Notes: generated from the letters alone by a model not told the origin. A stretch of DNA of 64,000 nucleotides from Amycolatopsis bullii (GCF_014654205.1 NZ_BNAW01000032.1:1-64000), one strand, 5' to 3'. Shown: positions 23,855 through 32,760, counted from the stretch's first letter. Translations and numbers: made by a program.

Positions 23855-25047
23855 GGCAGCTCCACTCGCAGCACGGTCGGCCCACCGGGTGGGCTGGTCA
23901 GGGTGAGGGTTCCGTCGAAGGCTTCCGCGCGGCGGCGGATGCCGGCCAGCCCGCTGCCCCGCGACTCGTCGGCGCCGCCGCGGCCGTCGTCGCGGATTTC
24001 CAGGCGCAGCACCGACGCGGTGCCACCGAGCGTGATGTCCACCCGGGACGCGTCGGCGTGCTTGGTGATGTTGGCCAGCGCCTCGGCGACCACGAAGTAC
24101 GCGGCCGCCTCGACCGCGGCCGGGCGGCCGGTCTCGTACTCGACGTCGACGGCGGCCGGCACCGGGCTGCGCTCGGCGAGCGCGCGCACCGCCCCGGCCA
24201 GGCCGCGTTCGCCCAGCAGCGGCGGGTGGATGCTGCGGACGACCGTGCGCAGCTCGGCCAGCGCGTCGGTCGCGGTGTCCTGGGCCTTGACCAGTAGGTC
24301 GCGGGCCGTGGCCGGGTCCCGCTCGTAGAGCTGGTCGGCGATCCCGAGCTGCAGCACCACCGCCGCGATCCGCGCCTGCGTGCCGTCGTGCAGGTCACGC
24401 TCGATGCGCCGCAGCTCGGCGCCGTGCGCCTCCAGCGCCGCCGCCCGGGTCGCGGTCAGCTCGGCGACCCGGTCCGCCAGCTCGACACCGGGCGCGGGCC
24501 GCAGCAGCCGCTGCGCGAGCCGCGCCTTCCAGCGGGCGACGCGCGGCAGCAGCAGCGACAACGCCGCCATCGCCACCCCGGTGAGCACACTCAGCGCGGC
24601 CATCGGCCACGAGTTCACGACCAGGCCGAACGAGCCTTCGATCCCGCCGGGCACCAGAGGCCAGAGGAAGGCGAAGACGACCTGCTCGAGCGCGGCCACC
24701 GGCAGGCCGAACGCCAGCGCGCCCATGATCATCCCGGTGGCGGCGTGGAGCGCGAGCCACGCGACGTCGCGGCGGGTCGCCGGGTCCTTCAGCGGGGAGC
24801 CGTCGCGGTAGGGCTCGGGGATCGGCTCGCCGAGGTGGCGCGCGGCCTGGCGGCGGTCGATCCCGACCGGCCACCGGGACAGCCGGACCATCGGGGCCAG
24901 CGACGGGATCCCGATGCCGAACGGGCACAGCAGCAGCACGGCGAACAGCCCGGTCAGGGCGAACATCGACAGCAGCGACGTGCCGGCGCCGATCACGAGG
25001 TAACGCACCGCCGACCAGCACTCGCGCAAGCGGGTCGTCACGGCCAC
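23842..25047 (-). CDS. Sensor histidine kinase (HisKA_3 type)
   Basis: About 401 residues starting at GTG 25047; GTG 25041 is an alternative. There are two hydrophobic regions in the first 70 residues, then a cytoplasmic or re-entrant linker with two more hydrophobic stretches near 115-200, so the sensor is probably membrane-embedded with little extracellular domain. The phospho-acceptor His is in RRIERDLHDGTQARI. The ATPase lid has LANITKHADAS and DDGRGGADESRGSGLAGIRRR. This is the NarX/DesK class that pairs with LuxR-type regulators such as its downstream neighbour. Confidence 0.88.
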   Translation of the reverse strand: MAVTTRLRECWSAVRYLVIGAGTSLLSMFALTGLFAVLLLCPFGIGIPSLAPMVRLSRWPVGIDRRQAARHLGEPIPEPYRDGSPLKDPATRRDVAWLALHAATGMIMGALAFGLPVAALEQVVFAFLWPLVPGGIEGSFGLVVNSWPMAALSVLTGVAMAALSLLLPRVARWKARLAQRLLRPAPGVELADRVAELTATRAAALEAHGAELRRIERDLHDGTQARIAAVVLQLGIADQLYERDPATARDLLVKAQDTATDALAELRTVVRSIHPPLLGERGLAGAVRALAERSPVPAAVDVEYETGRPAAVEAAAYFVVAEALANITKHADASRVDITLGGTASVLRLEIRDDGRGGADESRGSGLAGIRRRAEAFDGTLTLTSPPGGPTVLRVELPCGS

Positions 25048-25066
25048 AGTGTCCCACCCCACCGCC

Positions 25067-25088
25067 GGGGTAGTGCTGGCGCTACCCC
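25067..25088. promoter_or_regulatory. 22-bp inverted repeat, copy 2 (candidate response-regulator site)
   Basis: Arms GGGGTAG and CTACCCC with a near-symmetrical core, flanked by CC and GG. It lies 20 bases before the histidine-kinase start and 78 bases before the exporter ATPase, in the divergent promoter. It matches copy 1 at 23183 in 19 of 22 bases. Confidence 0.65.
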
Positions 25089-25165
25089 GGATCCACCTCT
25101 CCACGGGATCGAAGACCCGGCTGCACCGCCCTAGTTTTCTTTGGGAGAGAACGAAGGGGATCGAA

Positions 25166-25900
25166 ATGACCACAGCGTATGCGCTGGAACTGACCGGGGT
25201 GCGGAAGGTGTACGGCTCCGGTGACGGCGCCGTCACCGCGCTGGACGGGGTGTCGGCGGGGGTGGCGCGGGGGACGTTCACCGCGGTGATGGGCCCGTCC
25301 GGCTCGGGCAAGAGCACCTTCCTGCACTGTGCGGCCGGCCTCGACCGGCCGACGTCGGGGCGGGTCCTGCTCGGCGGCAGCGAAATCGGCAGGCTCAAGG
25401 AACGCGAGCTGACCGAGCTGCGGCGCACCCGGATCGGGTTCGTCTTCCAGGCCTACAACCTGCTGCCGTCGCTGAACGTGCTGCAGAACATCACGCTGCC
25501 GCTGCGCCTGGCCGGGCGGAAGCCGGACCCGCAGTGGCTGCGGGAGGTCGTCGACGGCGTCGGGATCGCGAACCGGCTGGAGCACCGCCCGGCGGAACTG
25601 TCCGGCGGCCAGCAGCAGCGCGTCGCGATCGCGCGGGCGCTCGTCACCCGGCCCGAGGTGGTGCTGGCCGACGAGCCGACCGGCGCCCTCGACACCCGCA
25701 CCGGACGGCAGGTGCTGGACCTGCTCCGCGCGGTCGTCGAGCAGATGGGCCAGACCGTGCTGATGGTCACCCACGACCCGGTCGCGGCCTCGGCCGCCCA
25801 CGGCGTCCTCTTCCTGGCCGACGGCAAGCTGGCCGGCCACCTCCCGCACCCCACCCCCGAGCGGGTGGCGGAGCGGATGACGCACCTCGGGGAGTGGTGA
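25166..25900 (+). CDS. MacB/LolD-type ABC transporter ATP-binding protein
   Basis: A 244-residue ATPase. Walker A is GPSGSGKST, the Q-loop is VFQAYNLLPSLNVLQNI, the signature is LSGGQQQRVAIARAL and Walker B is VVLADEPTGALD. This family works with FtsX-type permeases to move peptides, lipids or toxic compounds using periplasm-side mechanotransmission. The permease overlaps by four bases. GAAGGGG precedes the ATG at 25166. Control by the divergent two-component system is likely from the shared promoter region. Confidence 0.92.
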   Translation: MTTAYALELTGVRKVYGSGDGAVTALDGVSAGVARGTFTAVMGPSGSGKSTFLHCAAGLDRPTSGRVLLGGSEIGRLKERELTELRRTRIGFVFQAYNLLPSLNVLQNITLPLRLAGRKPDPQWLREVVDGVGIANRLEHRPAELSGGQQQRVAIARALVTRPEVVLADEPTGALDTRTGRQVLDLLRAVVEQMGQTVLMVTHDPVAASAAHGVLFLADGKLAGHLPHPTPERVAERMTHLGEW

Positions 25901-28434
25901 GCGTGCTCGACCTCGCCTGGCAGACCATCCGGACCCGCCTCGGCGGGTTCGCCGGCGCCTTCATCGCGATCCTGTGCGGCACCGCCCTGGTGGCCGCCTG
26001 CGGGATCCTCATGGAATCCGGCCTGCGGGCCGGCGTCCCCACCCAGCGCTACGCCGCCGCGGCCATCGTCGTCGGCGGGGCGCAGAGCGTGCGCCCGCCC
26101 GGCGCCGACGCCCTGTCCACCGAGCAGGTCGGCGAGCAGCCGTCCGTCCCGGCCGCGCTGGCCGGGCGCATCGCTTCGGTGCCCGGGGTGCGCGCGGCGG
26201 TCGCCGAGCAGAGCTTCCCGGCGCAGGTCGTCACCCGCGACGGGCGGGTGCTCGCCGACCGGGAGTCGCTGGGGCACAACTGGGACGCGGCCGTGCTGGC
26301 GCCGTTCACCCTGCGCGGCGGCGACGCACCCGCGTCCGCCGACGAGGTCGTGCTGGACGCCGACCTCGCCCGCCGGGCCGACGTCGGCATCGGCGGCCAG
26401 GTCCGGATCACGACCCGGTCCGGCACGGTGCCGGTCAAGGTGAGCGGCGTCGTCGACGGCGGCTCGCGCCAGTCGGCGGTGTTCTTCACCCCGGAGCGGG
26501 CCGCGGAGCTGGCCGGACGGCCCGGCCAGGTGCACGCGATCGGCGTCCTCGCCGACCCCGGCGTCGCGCCGGAGACGCTGGCCGAGCGCGTGCGTGCCGT
26601 CGCCGGCGGCGCCGAGGTGACCACCGGCGTCGAGCGCAGCAGCATCGAGTTCCTCGACGTCAGCCAGACGCGGGTGCTGCTGCTGGCCATCGCCGGCTCG
26701 TTCGGCGGGTTCGCGCTGCTCGTCGCGGTGTTCGTGGTGGCCAGCACCCTCGCCCTGACGATCAACCAGCGCCGCCGCGAGTTCGCGCTGCTGCGCGCGG
26801 TCGCGGCGACCCCGCGGCAGATCCGCAAGCTCATCGGGACCGAGACGACGCTGATCGCGCTCGTCGCCGGCGTGCTGGGCAGCGCGCTGGGCCTGGCCGT
26901 CGCGGGTGGGCTGCGGGACGCGTTCGCGGCGATCGGGGTCATCCCGGCCGACTTCGGGCTGGCGATCAGCCCGCTCCCGCTGGTCGCGGCCCTCCTGCTC
27001 GGCCTGGGCGCGGCCCGGCTGGCCGCCTGGGCGGCGTCGCGGCGGCCGTCGTCGATCCGGCCCGTCGAAGCGCTGGGCGAGGCCGCGGTGGAACGCCGTG
27101 AGCTGGGCCGCGGCCGGCTGCTCACCGGCTGGGGCCTGGTGCTGGCGGGGGTCGGCGGTGCACTCGTCCCGCTGTTCCTGCGCGGGGACATCGCCGCCGC
27201 CGTCTCGACGATGTCCACCCTCGTCGTCGTCATCGGGCTGGCCGTGGTCGGTCCGCAGGTGACCGGGCTGGTGATGCGGTTCCTGGTGCCGGTGCTCGCG
27301 CGGCTGTGGCGGATCAGCGGGTACCTCGCGGGGGCGAACGCCCAAGCCAACGCCCGGCGCGTCGCGGCCGCGGTGACCCCGCTGATGCTGGCGGTGGCGT
27401 TCGCGCTCGCCACCTTCTACGGGCCGACCGCCATGACCGCGGCCGCCCAGCAGGAATCGGCGCGGTCGACGACCGCCGACTACGTGCTCGCGGCGCCGGG
27501 CGGGATCTCGCCGGAGGTGGCCGCGGCGGCCGGCCGGGTGCCGGGGGTCGCGGCGGCGACGCCGGTGGTGCGCACGTCCGTGATCACCGCGACGCCGGTG
27601 GGCGACAGCGTCGAGGTCCAGCGGACCCCGGCGCAGGGCGTGGCGGGCGACCAGGCCGGCGCCGCCCTCGAGCTGGGCGTCGACGCCGGACGGCTCACCG
27701 ACCTGACCGGGGACACCGTGGCGCTGAGCCGGTCGGAAGCGGACTGGCTGGACAAGAAGCTCGGCGACGACGTGGAGTTCTACTTCGGCGACGGCGTCCC
27801 GGCGAAGCTGCGGCTGGTCGCCACCTACACGCACGACCTGGCCTTCGGCGACTTCGTGCTGCCGGTCGCGCTGGCCCGCGAGCACATCGGCGGCCGGCTG
27901 GACGATTCGGTGCTGGTCCGGCGCCAGCCCGGCGCCGACGCGGGCGCGGTGGCTTCGGCGCTGAGTGCGTTGCCGTACCCCGGTTTGGTGGTGGCCCCGG
28001 CGTCGGTCGTCGCCGCCCCCGAAGGCGGCGAACGGCAGGCGCAGTTCTACCTGAACCTCGTGGCGGCCGGCGTCATCGTCGGGTACCTCGCGATTTCGGT
28101 GGCCAACACGCTGGTCCTGACGACCGCGCAGCGCGGCCGCGAGTTCGCGCTGCTGCGGCTGGTGGGCACGAGCCGCCGCCAGGTGACCCGGATGATGCGG
28201 CTCGAAGCGGTCGCCACGGTCGGGATCGCGATCGTCATGGGGACGCTGGTCGCGCTGATCCCGCTGGCCCTGCTCAACTTCGGGCTGCGGGGCAACCCGG
28301 TCCCGGCCGGCTCGCCGACCGTCTACTTCGGAATCATCGCCGGCGCGGCCGTGCTCGGCATGGTGGCGATCGGGCTGGCGACGTCGGTGGCGCTGCGGGC
28401 CCGGCCGATCGACGCGATCGGCGTCCGCGAATAG
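25897..28434 (+). CDS. FtsX-domain ABC permease (two-domain)
   Basis: An 845-residue permease. An N-terminal hydrophobic segment is followed by an extracytoplasmic region of about 220 residues. The first FtsX domain comes next (VASTLALTINQRRREFALLRAVAATPRQIRKLI), then helices, a second extracytoplasmic region, and a second FtsX domain near the end (VANTLVLTTAQRGREFALLRLVGTSRRQVTRMM). This duplicated layout is typical of actinobacterial export permeases. It starts at GTG 25897 within the stop region of the ATPase gene. A strong hairpin follows. Confidence 0.9.
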   Translation: MSVLDLAWQTIRTRLGGFAGAFIAILCGTALVAACGILMESGLRAGVPTQRYAAAAIVVGGAQSVRPPGADALSTEQVGEQPSVPAALAGRIASVPGVRAAVAEQSFPAQVVTRDGRVLADRESLGHNWDAAVLAPFTLRGGDAPASADEVVLDADLARRADVGIGGQVRITTRSGTVPVKVSGVVDGGSRQSAVFFTPERAAELAGRPGQVHAIGVLADPGVAPETLAERVRAVAGGAEVTTGVERSSIEFLDVSQTRVLLLAIAGSFGGFALLVAVFVVASTLALTINQRRREFALLRAVAATPRQIRKLIGTETTLIALVAGVLGSALGLAVAGGLRDAFAAIGVIPADFGLAISPLPLVAALLLGLGAARLAAWAASRRPSSIRPVEALGEAAVERRELGRGRLLTGWGLVLAGVGGALVPLFLRGDIAAAVSTMSTLVVVIGLAVVGPQVTGLVMRFLVPVLARLWRISGYLAGANAQANARRVAAAVTPLMLAVAFALATFYGPTAMTAAAQQESARSTTADYVLAAPGGISPEVAAAAGRVPGVAAATPVVRTSVITATPVGDSVEVQRTPAQGVAGDQAGAALELGVDAGRLTDLTGDTVALSRSEADWLDKKLGDDVEFYFGDGVPAKLRLVATYTHDLAFGDFVLPVALAREHIGGRLDDSVLVRRQPGADAGAVASALSALPYPGLVVAPASVVAAPEGGERQAQFYLNLVAAGVIVGYLAISVANTLVLTTAQRGREFALLRLVGTSRRQVTRMMRLEAVATVGIAIVMGTLVALIPLALLNFGLRGNPVPAGSPTVYFGIIAGAAVLGMVAIGLATSVALRARPIDAIGVRE

Positions 28435-28438
28435 CGGA

Positions 28439-28467
28439 GCGGGGTGAGCCGGTCCGGCTCACCCCGC
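28439..28467. terminator. Bidirectional terminator
   Basis: Arms of 14 perfect bases (GCGGGGTGAGCCGG and its complement), 28439-28452 and 28454-28467, lie between the convergent FtsX permease and small secreted protein genes. Confidence 0.85.
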
Positions 28468-28474
28468 CCGTGCG

Positions 28475-28798
28475 TCAGCAGGCCGTGTGGGTGTCCACGC
28501 CGTCGTAGGAACTGACCAGGTACTGGGTCGTCTGCCCGATCAGCACCGCGGTGCCCGCCGGCACGCACTTTTCGCCGATCTTGGTGCGGAAGACGCCGTA
28601 GGTCACGCTGTACACGTCGATCTTCGTGGCGGCGGAACCGCAGTTGCCCCAGTGGTAGTCGCGGGCGTTCGGCCCGGACGCCCCTTGCGTGGTGTAGGTG
28701 CCGCAGGTGACCGACTCCGACGCGGACGCCGTGCCCGCCGCCAGGGGCAGGGCCGTCACGGCCAGCCCGAGCACGGCCGCGGCCGCAATGCGTTTCAT
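28475..28798 (-). CDS. Small secreted cysteine-containing protein
   Basis: A 107-residue protein with a clear signal peptide (MKRIAAAAVLGLAVTALPLAAGTASA). The mature part of about 80 residues holds four cysteines (VTCGTY, WGNCG, EKCVP, HTAC), so two disulfides are likely. The layout 'CG-x-Y...Y-x-W-x-NC...V...KCV-x-AG-x-x-V-L-x-G' resembles a small actinobacterial family annotated DUF6355 ('natural product biosynthesis'), but I am not certain of that match. No role can be given. Confidence 0.7.
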   Translation of the reverse strand: MKRIAAAAVLGLAVTALPLAAGTASASESVTCGTYTTQGASGPNARDYHWGNCGSAATKIDVYSVTYGVFRTKIGEKCVPAGTAVLIGQTTQYLVSSYDGVDTHTAC

Positions 28799-28910
28799 GG
28801 AACCCCCCGTTGTCTGGGAAACAGTGCGGCACCCACGCTAGCGCTTTTCCGGGAACGGCAAATCCGCCGCAATTCCCGGGGTTGACGGAACACGGGCACC
28901 GCGAGATCAT

Positions 28911-28931
28911 CGAAAGTTTCCGAAAGTTATT
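28911..28931. promoter_or_regulatory. Xylanase-promoter-type inverted repeat (tandem)
   Basis: CGAAAGTTTCC (28911-28921) matches the complement of CGAAACTTTCG, the inverted repeat reported upstream of Streptomyces xylanase genes, in 10 of 11 bases. It is followed directly by a poorer copy, CGAAAGTTATT. They lie 72-92 bases before the GH11 xylanase start. A perfect copy is at 46501. Confidence 0.6.
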
Positions 28932-29002
28932 GCCCGACCACTGGCCGCACTCGCATGCTTTTGCCATCCTGGCTCGCCTGCCAGCCTCGACGAGGAGGAA
29001 GC

Positions 29003-29668
29003 ATGCTCACCAAGAAACGCGGCCGCAGCAGGGTGTTCGCCGGCGGCGCCGTCCTTGCGCTGATCGCCGCATTCCTGCCCGGAACCGCCTGGGCCGACAC
29101 GGTCATCACGACCAACCAGACCGGGAACAACAACGGGTACTATTACTCGTTCTGGACCGCCGGTGGTGGCTCGGTCTCCATGACGCTCGGTTCCGGCGGC
29201 AACTACCGGACGAACTGGAGCAACGTCAACAACTTCGTCGCCGGCAAGGGCTGGGGCAACGGCAGCCGCCGGACGGTGAACTACTCCGGCAGCTTCAACC
29301 CCTCCGGCAACAGCTACCTGTCGCTCTACGGCTGGACGTCCAACCCGCTCGTCGAGTACTACATCGTCGACAACTGGGGCAGCTGGCGGCCGACCGGGAC
29401 GTACAAGGGCACCGTGACCAGCGACGGCGGGACCTACGACATCTACCAGACGACCCGCTACAACGCGCCGTCCGTCGAAGGCAACAAGACGTTCAACCAG
29501 TACTGGAGCGTGCGCCAGCAGCGGCGGACCGGCGGCAGCATCACCACCGGCAACCACTTCGACGCGTGGAGCCGCGCCGGCATGCCGCTCGGCAACTTCA
29601 AGTACTACATGATCTTGGCGACCGAGGGCTACCAGAGCAGCGGCAACTCGAACATCAACGTGGGGTGA
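29003..29668 (+). CDS. GH11 endo-1,4-beta-xylanase, secreted
   Basis: A 221-residue enzyme starting at ATG 29003 with GAGGAGGAAG upstream. The signal peptide runs to about residue 31 (PGTAWA). The GH11 jelly-roll follows with the expected motifs: YYYSFWTAGGGSVSM, PLVEYYIVDNWG with nucleophile E118, KTFNQYWSVRQ, and ATEGYQSSG with acid/base E208. It cuts the xylan backbone outside the cell. Unlike Streptomyces XlnB it ends right after the catalytic domain with no binding module. The acetylxylan esterase-like gene follows two bases later, so the pair would work on acetylated xylan. Confidence 0.95.
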   Translation: MLTKKRGRSRVFAGGAVLALIAAFLPGTAWADTVITTNQTGNNNGYYYSFWTAGGGSVSMTLGSGGNYRTNWSNVNNFVAGKGWGNGSRRTVNYSGSFNPSGNSYLSLYGWTSNPLVEYYIVDNWGSWRPTGTYKGTVTSDGGTYDIYQTTRYNAPSVEGNKTFNQYWSVRQQRRTGGSITTGNHFDAWSRAGMPLGNFKYYMILATEGYQSSGNSNINVG

Positions 29669-29670
29669 CC

Positions 29671-30336
29671 ATGCGCCGGCTGAGCACTTTCCTGGCCACG
29701 GCGGCCCTCGCCGTGGCGAGCACGATCGCCGCGGGCGCGCCGGCGCAGGCCGCCGCGTGCAGCGGGTACGTCGGCCTGACCTTCGACGACGGGCCGTCGA
29801 ACGCCCACACCCCGGCCATCCTGAACGCGCTGCGGCAGAACGGGTTGCGGGCCACGATGTTCAACGAGGGCCAGTACGCGGCCGCGTACCCGGCGCAGGT
29901 CCGCGCCCAGACGAGCGCGGGGATGTGGGTGGGCAACCACAGTTACACGCACCCGCACCTCACCCAGCAGAGCCAGGCGCAGGTCGACTCGGAGATTTCC
30001 CGGACCCAGCAGGCGATTTCGGCGGCCGGCGGCGGCACGCCCCGGCTGTTCCGCCCGCCGTACGGGGAAACGAACGCGACGGTCCAGTCGGTCGAGGCCA
30101 AGTACGGCCTCCGCCAGGTCATCTGGGACGTCGACTCCGGGGACTGGAACAACGCGAGCGTCAGCGCCATCGTCGCGGCCAACGCCCGGCTCACGAACGG
30201 CCAGGTCATCCTGATGCACGAATGGCCGGCCAACACCCTGTCCGCCATCCCGCAGATCGCCCGGACGCTGGCGAGCCGCGGGCTGTGCGCGGGGATGATC
30301 TCGCCGCAGACGGGACGGGCGGTCGCCCCGGGCTGA
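29671..30336 (+). CDS. CE4 polysaccharide deacetylase (likely acetylxylan esterase)
   Basis: A 221-residue secreted CE4 enzyme with signal peptide MRRLSTFLATAALAVASTIAAGAPAQA. All five CE4 motifs are present: LTFDDGPS, GNHSYTHPH, RPPYGETN, WDVDSGDW and ILMHEW. The first two supply the metal-binding Asp and two His. CE4 members act on acetylxylan, chitin or peptidoglycan. The xylanase gene directly upstream favours acetylxylan, as in the Streptomyces xlnB/axeA arrangement. A strong hairpin ends the two-gene operon. Confidence 0.9.
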   Translation: MRRLSTFLATAALAVASTIAAGAPAQAAACSGYVGLTFDDGPSNAHTPAILNALRQNGLRATMFNEGQYAAAYPAQVRAQTSAGMWVGNHSYTHPHLTQQSQAQVDSEISRTQQAISAAGGGTPRLFRPPYGETNATVQSVEAKYGLRQVIWDVDSGDWNNASVSAIVAANARLTNGQVILMHEWPANTLSAIPQIARTLASRGLCAGMISPQTGRAVAPG

Positions 30337-30343
30337 GGCGGGT

Positions 30344-30383
30344 GGAGGGTGGCGCGGCGCTTGCACCCGCCGCGCCACCCTCC
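30344..30383 (+). terminator. Terminator of the xylanase operon
   Basis: Perfect 16-bp arms starting GGAGGGTGGC (30344-30359 and 30368-30383) with an 8-base loop, just after the esterase stop. Confidence 0.88.
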
Positions 30384-30458
30384 GATCTTCGACACTCCAC
30401 AGTGGATTCCTTCGCGGCCGCGCGGTGGTAGCCTGCCTCCCGGCACCGGGAGGGGATC

Positions 30459-31127
30459 ATGGGGGAACCGCGGGTGATCAGGGTGGTCGTGGTGGACGAC
30501 CAGCAGGCCGTGCGCGAGGGCCTGGTCGCCCTCATGGACCTGCTCGACGACGTCGAGGTGGCCGGTTCCGCGGCTGACGGCGCCGAGGCGCTCGCGCTCC
30601 TGCGGCGCCTCGACCGGGTCGACGCGGTGCTGATGGACCTCACCATGCCCGTCATGACCGGCGTCGAAGCGACCGAGCGGATCGTCCGCGACCACCCGGA
30701 CGTCGCCGTCCTGGTGCTGACGACCTACGCCGACGACGGATCGATCGCCGGCGCGCTGGCCGCCGGGGCCCGCGGGTACCTGACGAAGGACGCGGGCCGC
30801 GCCGAAATCGGGGTCGCCCTGCGGGCCGTGGTGTCCGGGCAGCTGACCTTCGGCGCCGGCGTGTCCGGCCGGGTGGCGTCCGCGCTGTCCGGCCGGGGCG
30901 GCGAACCGGACCGGCTGCCGGACGGCCTGACCGCGCGCGAGGCCGAAGTGCTCGGCCTGATCTCCGCCGGGCTGAGCAACGGCGAGATCGCGGCCGAGCT
31001 GGTCATCGCCGAGGCGACGGTGAAGACGCACATCAACAACGCCTTCGCCAAGATCGGCGTGCGCAACCGGGTCGAAGCACTGCGTTACGCCGTGCAGCAC
31101 GGACTGGGCCGGGGCCTCACGCGCTGA
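30459..31127 (+). CDS. NarL-family response regulator, orphan
   Basis: A 222-residue protein with a receiver domain (VVVDDQ, phosphorylated Asp in VLMDLTMPVMTG, Lys in YLTKDAG) and a LuxR-type DNA-binding domain (LTAREAEVLGLISAGLSNGEIAAELVIAEATVKTHINNAFAKIGVRNR). GGGAGGGGATC precedes the ATG. No histidine kinase is adjacent, so the partner is elsewhere. It sits between the xylanase operon and small genes of unknown function and ends four bases from the stop of the tiny membrane ORF on the other strand. Confidence 0.9.
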   Translation: MGEPRVIRVVVVDDQQAVREGLVALMDLLDDVEVAGSAADGAEALALLRRLDRVDAVLMDLTMPVMTGVEATERIVRDHPDVAVLVLTTYADDGSIAGALAAGARGYLTKDAGRAEIGVALRAVVSGQLTFGAGVSGRVASALSGRGGEPDRLPDGLTAREAEVLGLISAGLSNGEIAAELVIAEATVKTHINNAFAKIGVRNRVEALRYAVQHGLGRGLTR

Positions 31128-31130
31128 CGC

Positions 31131-31247
31131 TCAGCGGCCCAGTTTCTTCAGGATGATCGCGATCACGCCGAGCAGCAGGACCAGCAGCAGGATTCCGCCG
31201 CCGATCACCGCGAACCGGAGAAACACGAAACCGAGCACTTCGTTCAT
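31131..31247 (-). CDS. 38-residue single-pass membrane protein
   Basis: Reading the minus strand from ATG 31247 to a TGA at 31131 gives 38 residues: MNEVLGFVFLRF, a strongly hydrophobic stretch of about 20 residues rich in Leu, Val, Ile and Gly, and a basic tail ILKKLGR. GGGAAAG precedes the start with good spacing. Codon use has the expected third-position G/C. It is short enough to be missed by standard gene callers. The function is unknown; tiny membrane proteins of this type often modulate a sensor or transporter. Confidence 0.55.
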   Translation of the reverse strand: MNEVLGFVFLRFAVIGGGILLLVLLLGVIAIILKKLGR

Positions 31248-31340
31248 GGAGCTTTCCCTTCCGGATGATTCCGACGGAAAGAAAAGCTAATGGGCCGGCC
31301 GGGTGGAGGGGGACCACCCCGCGGTGGAGATGCGGGTGGA

Positions 31341-31553
31341 TCACTCGGCGACGCGGGTGCGGCCGCACCAGGCGAACACCGGGACCTGGTCGCCGCTGTC
31401 GGTCGTGGCGAACTCACCGTGGTGGGAGAAGTGCTCGTAACCGGCGCCGAAGCTGACCTTCGCGACTTCGCCGATGCTGCCGACCGTCCATTCGCGGTGC
31501 CGTTCGATCAGCTCGGCGGGACCACCGGAAAGCGTCACCTTGATGTCCGTCAT
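31341..31553 (-). CDS. DUF5988-like small protein
   Basis: A 70-residue protein, MTDIKVTLSGGPAELIERHREWTV, followed by KVSFGAGYEHFSHHGEF and a C-terminal VPVFAWCGRTRVAE. The 'LxGGPxxL...R...KVxxxxGYEHFE' pattern fits the DUF5988 family of actinobacteria as I recall it; its function is unknown. GAGAAGGAATC precedes the ATG. The following 31554-31842 (289 bases) shows a possible TTGACA near 31678 but no convincing gene. Confidence 0.6.
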   Translation of the reverse strand: MTDIKVTLSGGPAELIERHREWTVGSIGEVAKVSFGAGYEHFSHHGEFATTDSGDQVPVFAWCGRTRVAE

Positions 31554-31842
31554 GATTCCTTCTCCGTGGGTTCGGCGGAGCAGTGAATGTGGCCTTCGTC
31601 TCTCGACGATGCCGGAGCGCCGAATGTCGTGTCAAGATATTCGGCGGCAGTTAGGGGAATTGCTGGAAAACAGGGGTTGACAACTCTTTTGCCCGGGGTT
31701 TCCGGTGTCGCGTCCCCGCGCCGGGCCCGGGTCGGTCAACTCGGACATTTCACCGGCCCGGCGACGGCCGTCCGGGCGCCGTTCCCGCGGCGTTCACCCC
31801 GCTCGCCCGCTCCCGTTACTTGCGGTGCCTAAGTTTCCTCGC

Positions 31843-32760
31843 GTGGACGCACCCTTGGCCGTCAGAGCCCGCGGGATCACCAAGTGCTTCGGCGACGTCG
31901 TCGCGCTCGACGGCATCGACTTCGACGTGGCACCGGGCCGGATCCACGGGCTGGCCGGCCCGAACGGCGCCGGCAAGACGACCCTGCTCGGCCTCCTGCT
32001 GAGCCTGGCGGTCGCCGACGAAGGGCGGCTGGAGATCCTGGGGGCGCCGGTCGGCCGGGCGCTCACCGCACCCGACGGCGTCTCGGGGTTCGTGGACGGA
32101 CCGAACCTCTACCCGTCGCTGACGGCGCGGCAGAACCTGGCGGCGCTGGCGAAGCTGGGCGGTCACTCCGTCGGTGACGTCCTCGAGGAGGTCGGGCTGG
32201 CCGACGTCGCCGACGACCGGGTCCGCGGCTTTTCCCTCGGCATGCGCCAGCGGCTCGGCCTGGCGGCGGCGTTGCTCACCTCGCCGCGGTTGCTGGTGCT
32301 CGACGAGCCGGCCAACGGGCTGGACCCGGCGGGCAAGAAGCACGTCCACGGAGTGCTGACGAAGCTGGCCGCGGCGGGGACGGCGGTGGTGCTGTCGAGC
32401 CACCGGATGGACGACCTCGAGGCGCTGTGCACGGAGGTGACGATCATCGCGACCGGCCGCGTGGTCTTCACCGGCCCGCTCGCCGAGCTGTCCGCGGAGA
32501 ACGGCGAGCTGGAGTACCGCCTGCGGACGTCGGACCCGGCCGCCGCCCGCCGGGTGATCGAGGAGACGCGGGCGATCATCGTGCCCCCGGAACCCCGGAC
32601 CGACCCGGAGGTGCTGCTGGTTCGCGCGAAGGTGCCGGCCCTCGACGAGCTGGTCCGCCGTCTCGTGCAGGCCGGTGTGGCGGTCCGTGAACTCGCACCG
32701 GTGATTTCGCCGCTGGAAGCCGCCTTTCTGGCTTTGACCGGGCAGGAGGCTCTCCGATGA
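31843..32760 (+). CDS. ABC-2-type transporter ATP-binding protein
   Basis: Starting at GTG 31843 this is 305 residues. Walker A is GPNGAGKTT, the signature is FSLGMRQRLGLAAALL, Walker B is RLLVLDEPANGLDP, and the H-loop follows in VLSSHRMDDLEAL. The C-terminal 90 residues form the usual extension of CcmA-type exporter ATPases. It is translated with the permease (4-base overlap), and a YncE/phosphoesterase gene follows, so the three form one operon. No good ribosome site is visible, so the message may be leaderless. Confidence 0.88.
   Translation: MDAPLAVRARGITKCFGDVVALDGIDFDVAPGRIHGLAGPNGAGKTTLLGLLLSLAVADEGRLEILGAPVGRALTAPDGVSGFVDGPNLYPSLTARQNLAALAKLGGHSVGDVLEEVGLADVADDRVRGFSLGMRQRLGLAAALLTSPRLLVLDEPANGLDPAGKKHVHGVLTKLAAAGTAVVLSSHRMDDLEALCTEVTIIATGRVVFTGPLAELSAENGELEYRLRTSDPAAARRVIEETRAIIVPPEPRTDPEVLLVRAKVPALDELVRRLVQAGVAVRELAPVISPLEAAFLALTGQEALR

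Noticed and set aside
25453..27885. Long open frame antisense to the FtsX permease
   Set aside because: Low-complexity His/Arg/Gln-rich product with no domain. The plus strand carries unmistakable ABC motifs.
31554..31842. Small plus-strand frames before the ABC ATPase gene
   Set aside because: No ribosome site or conserved pattern; the frames read through sequence with lower GC and no codon bias.
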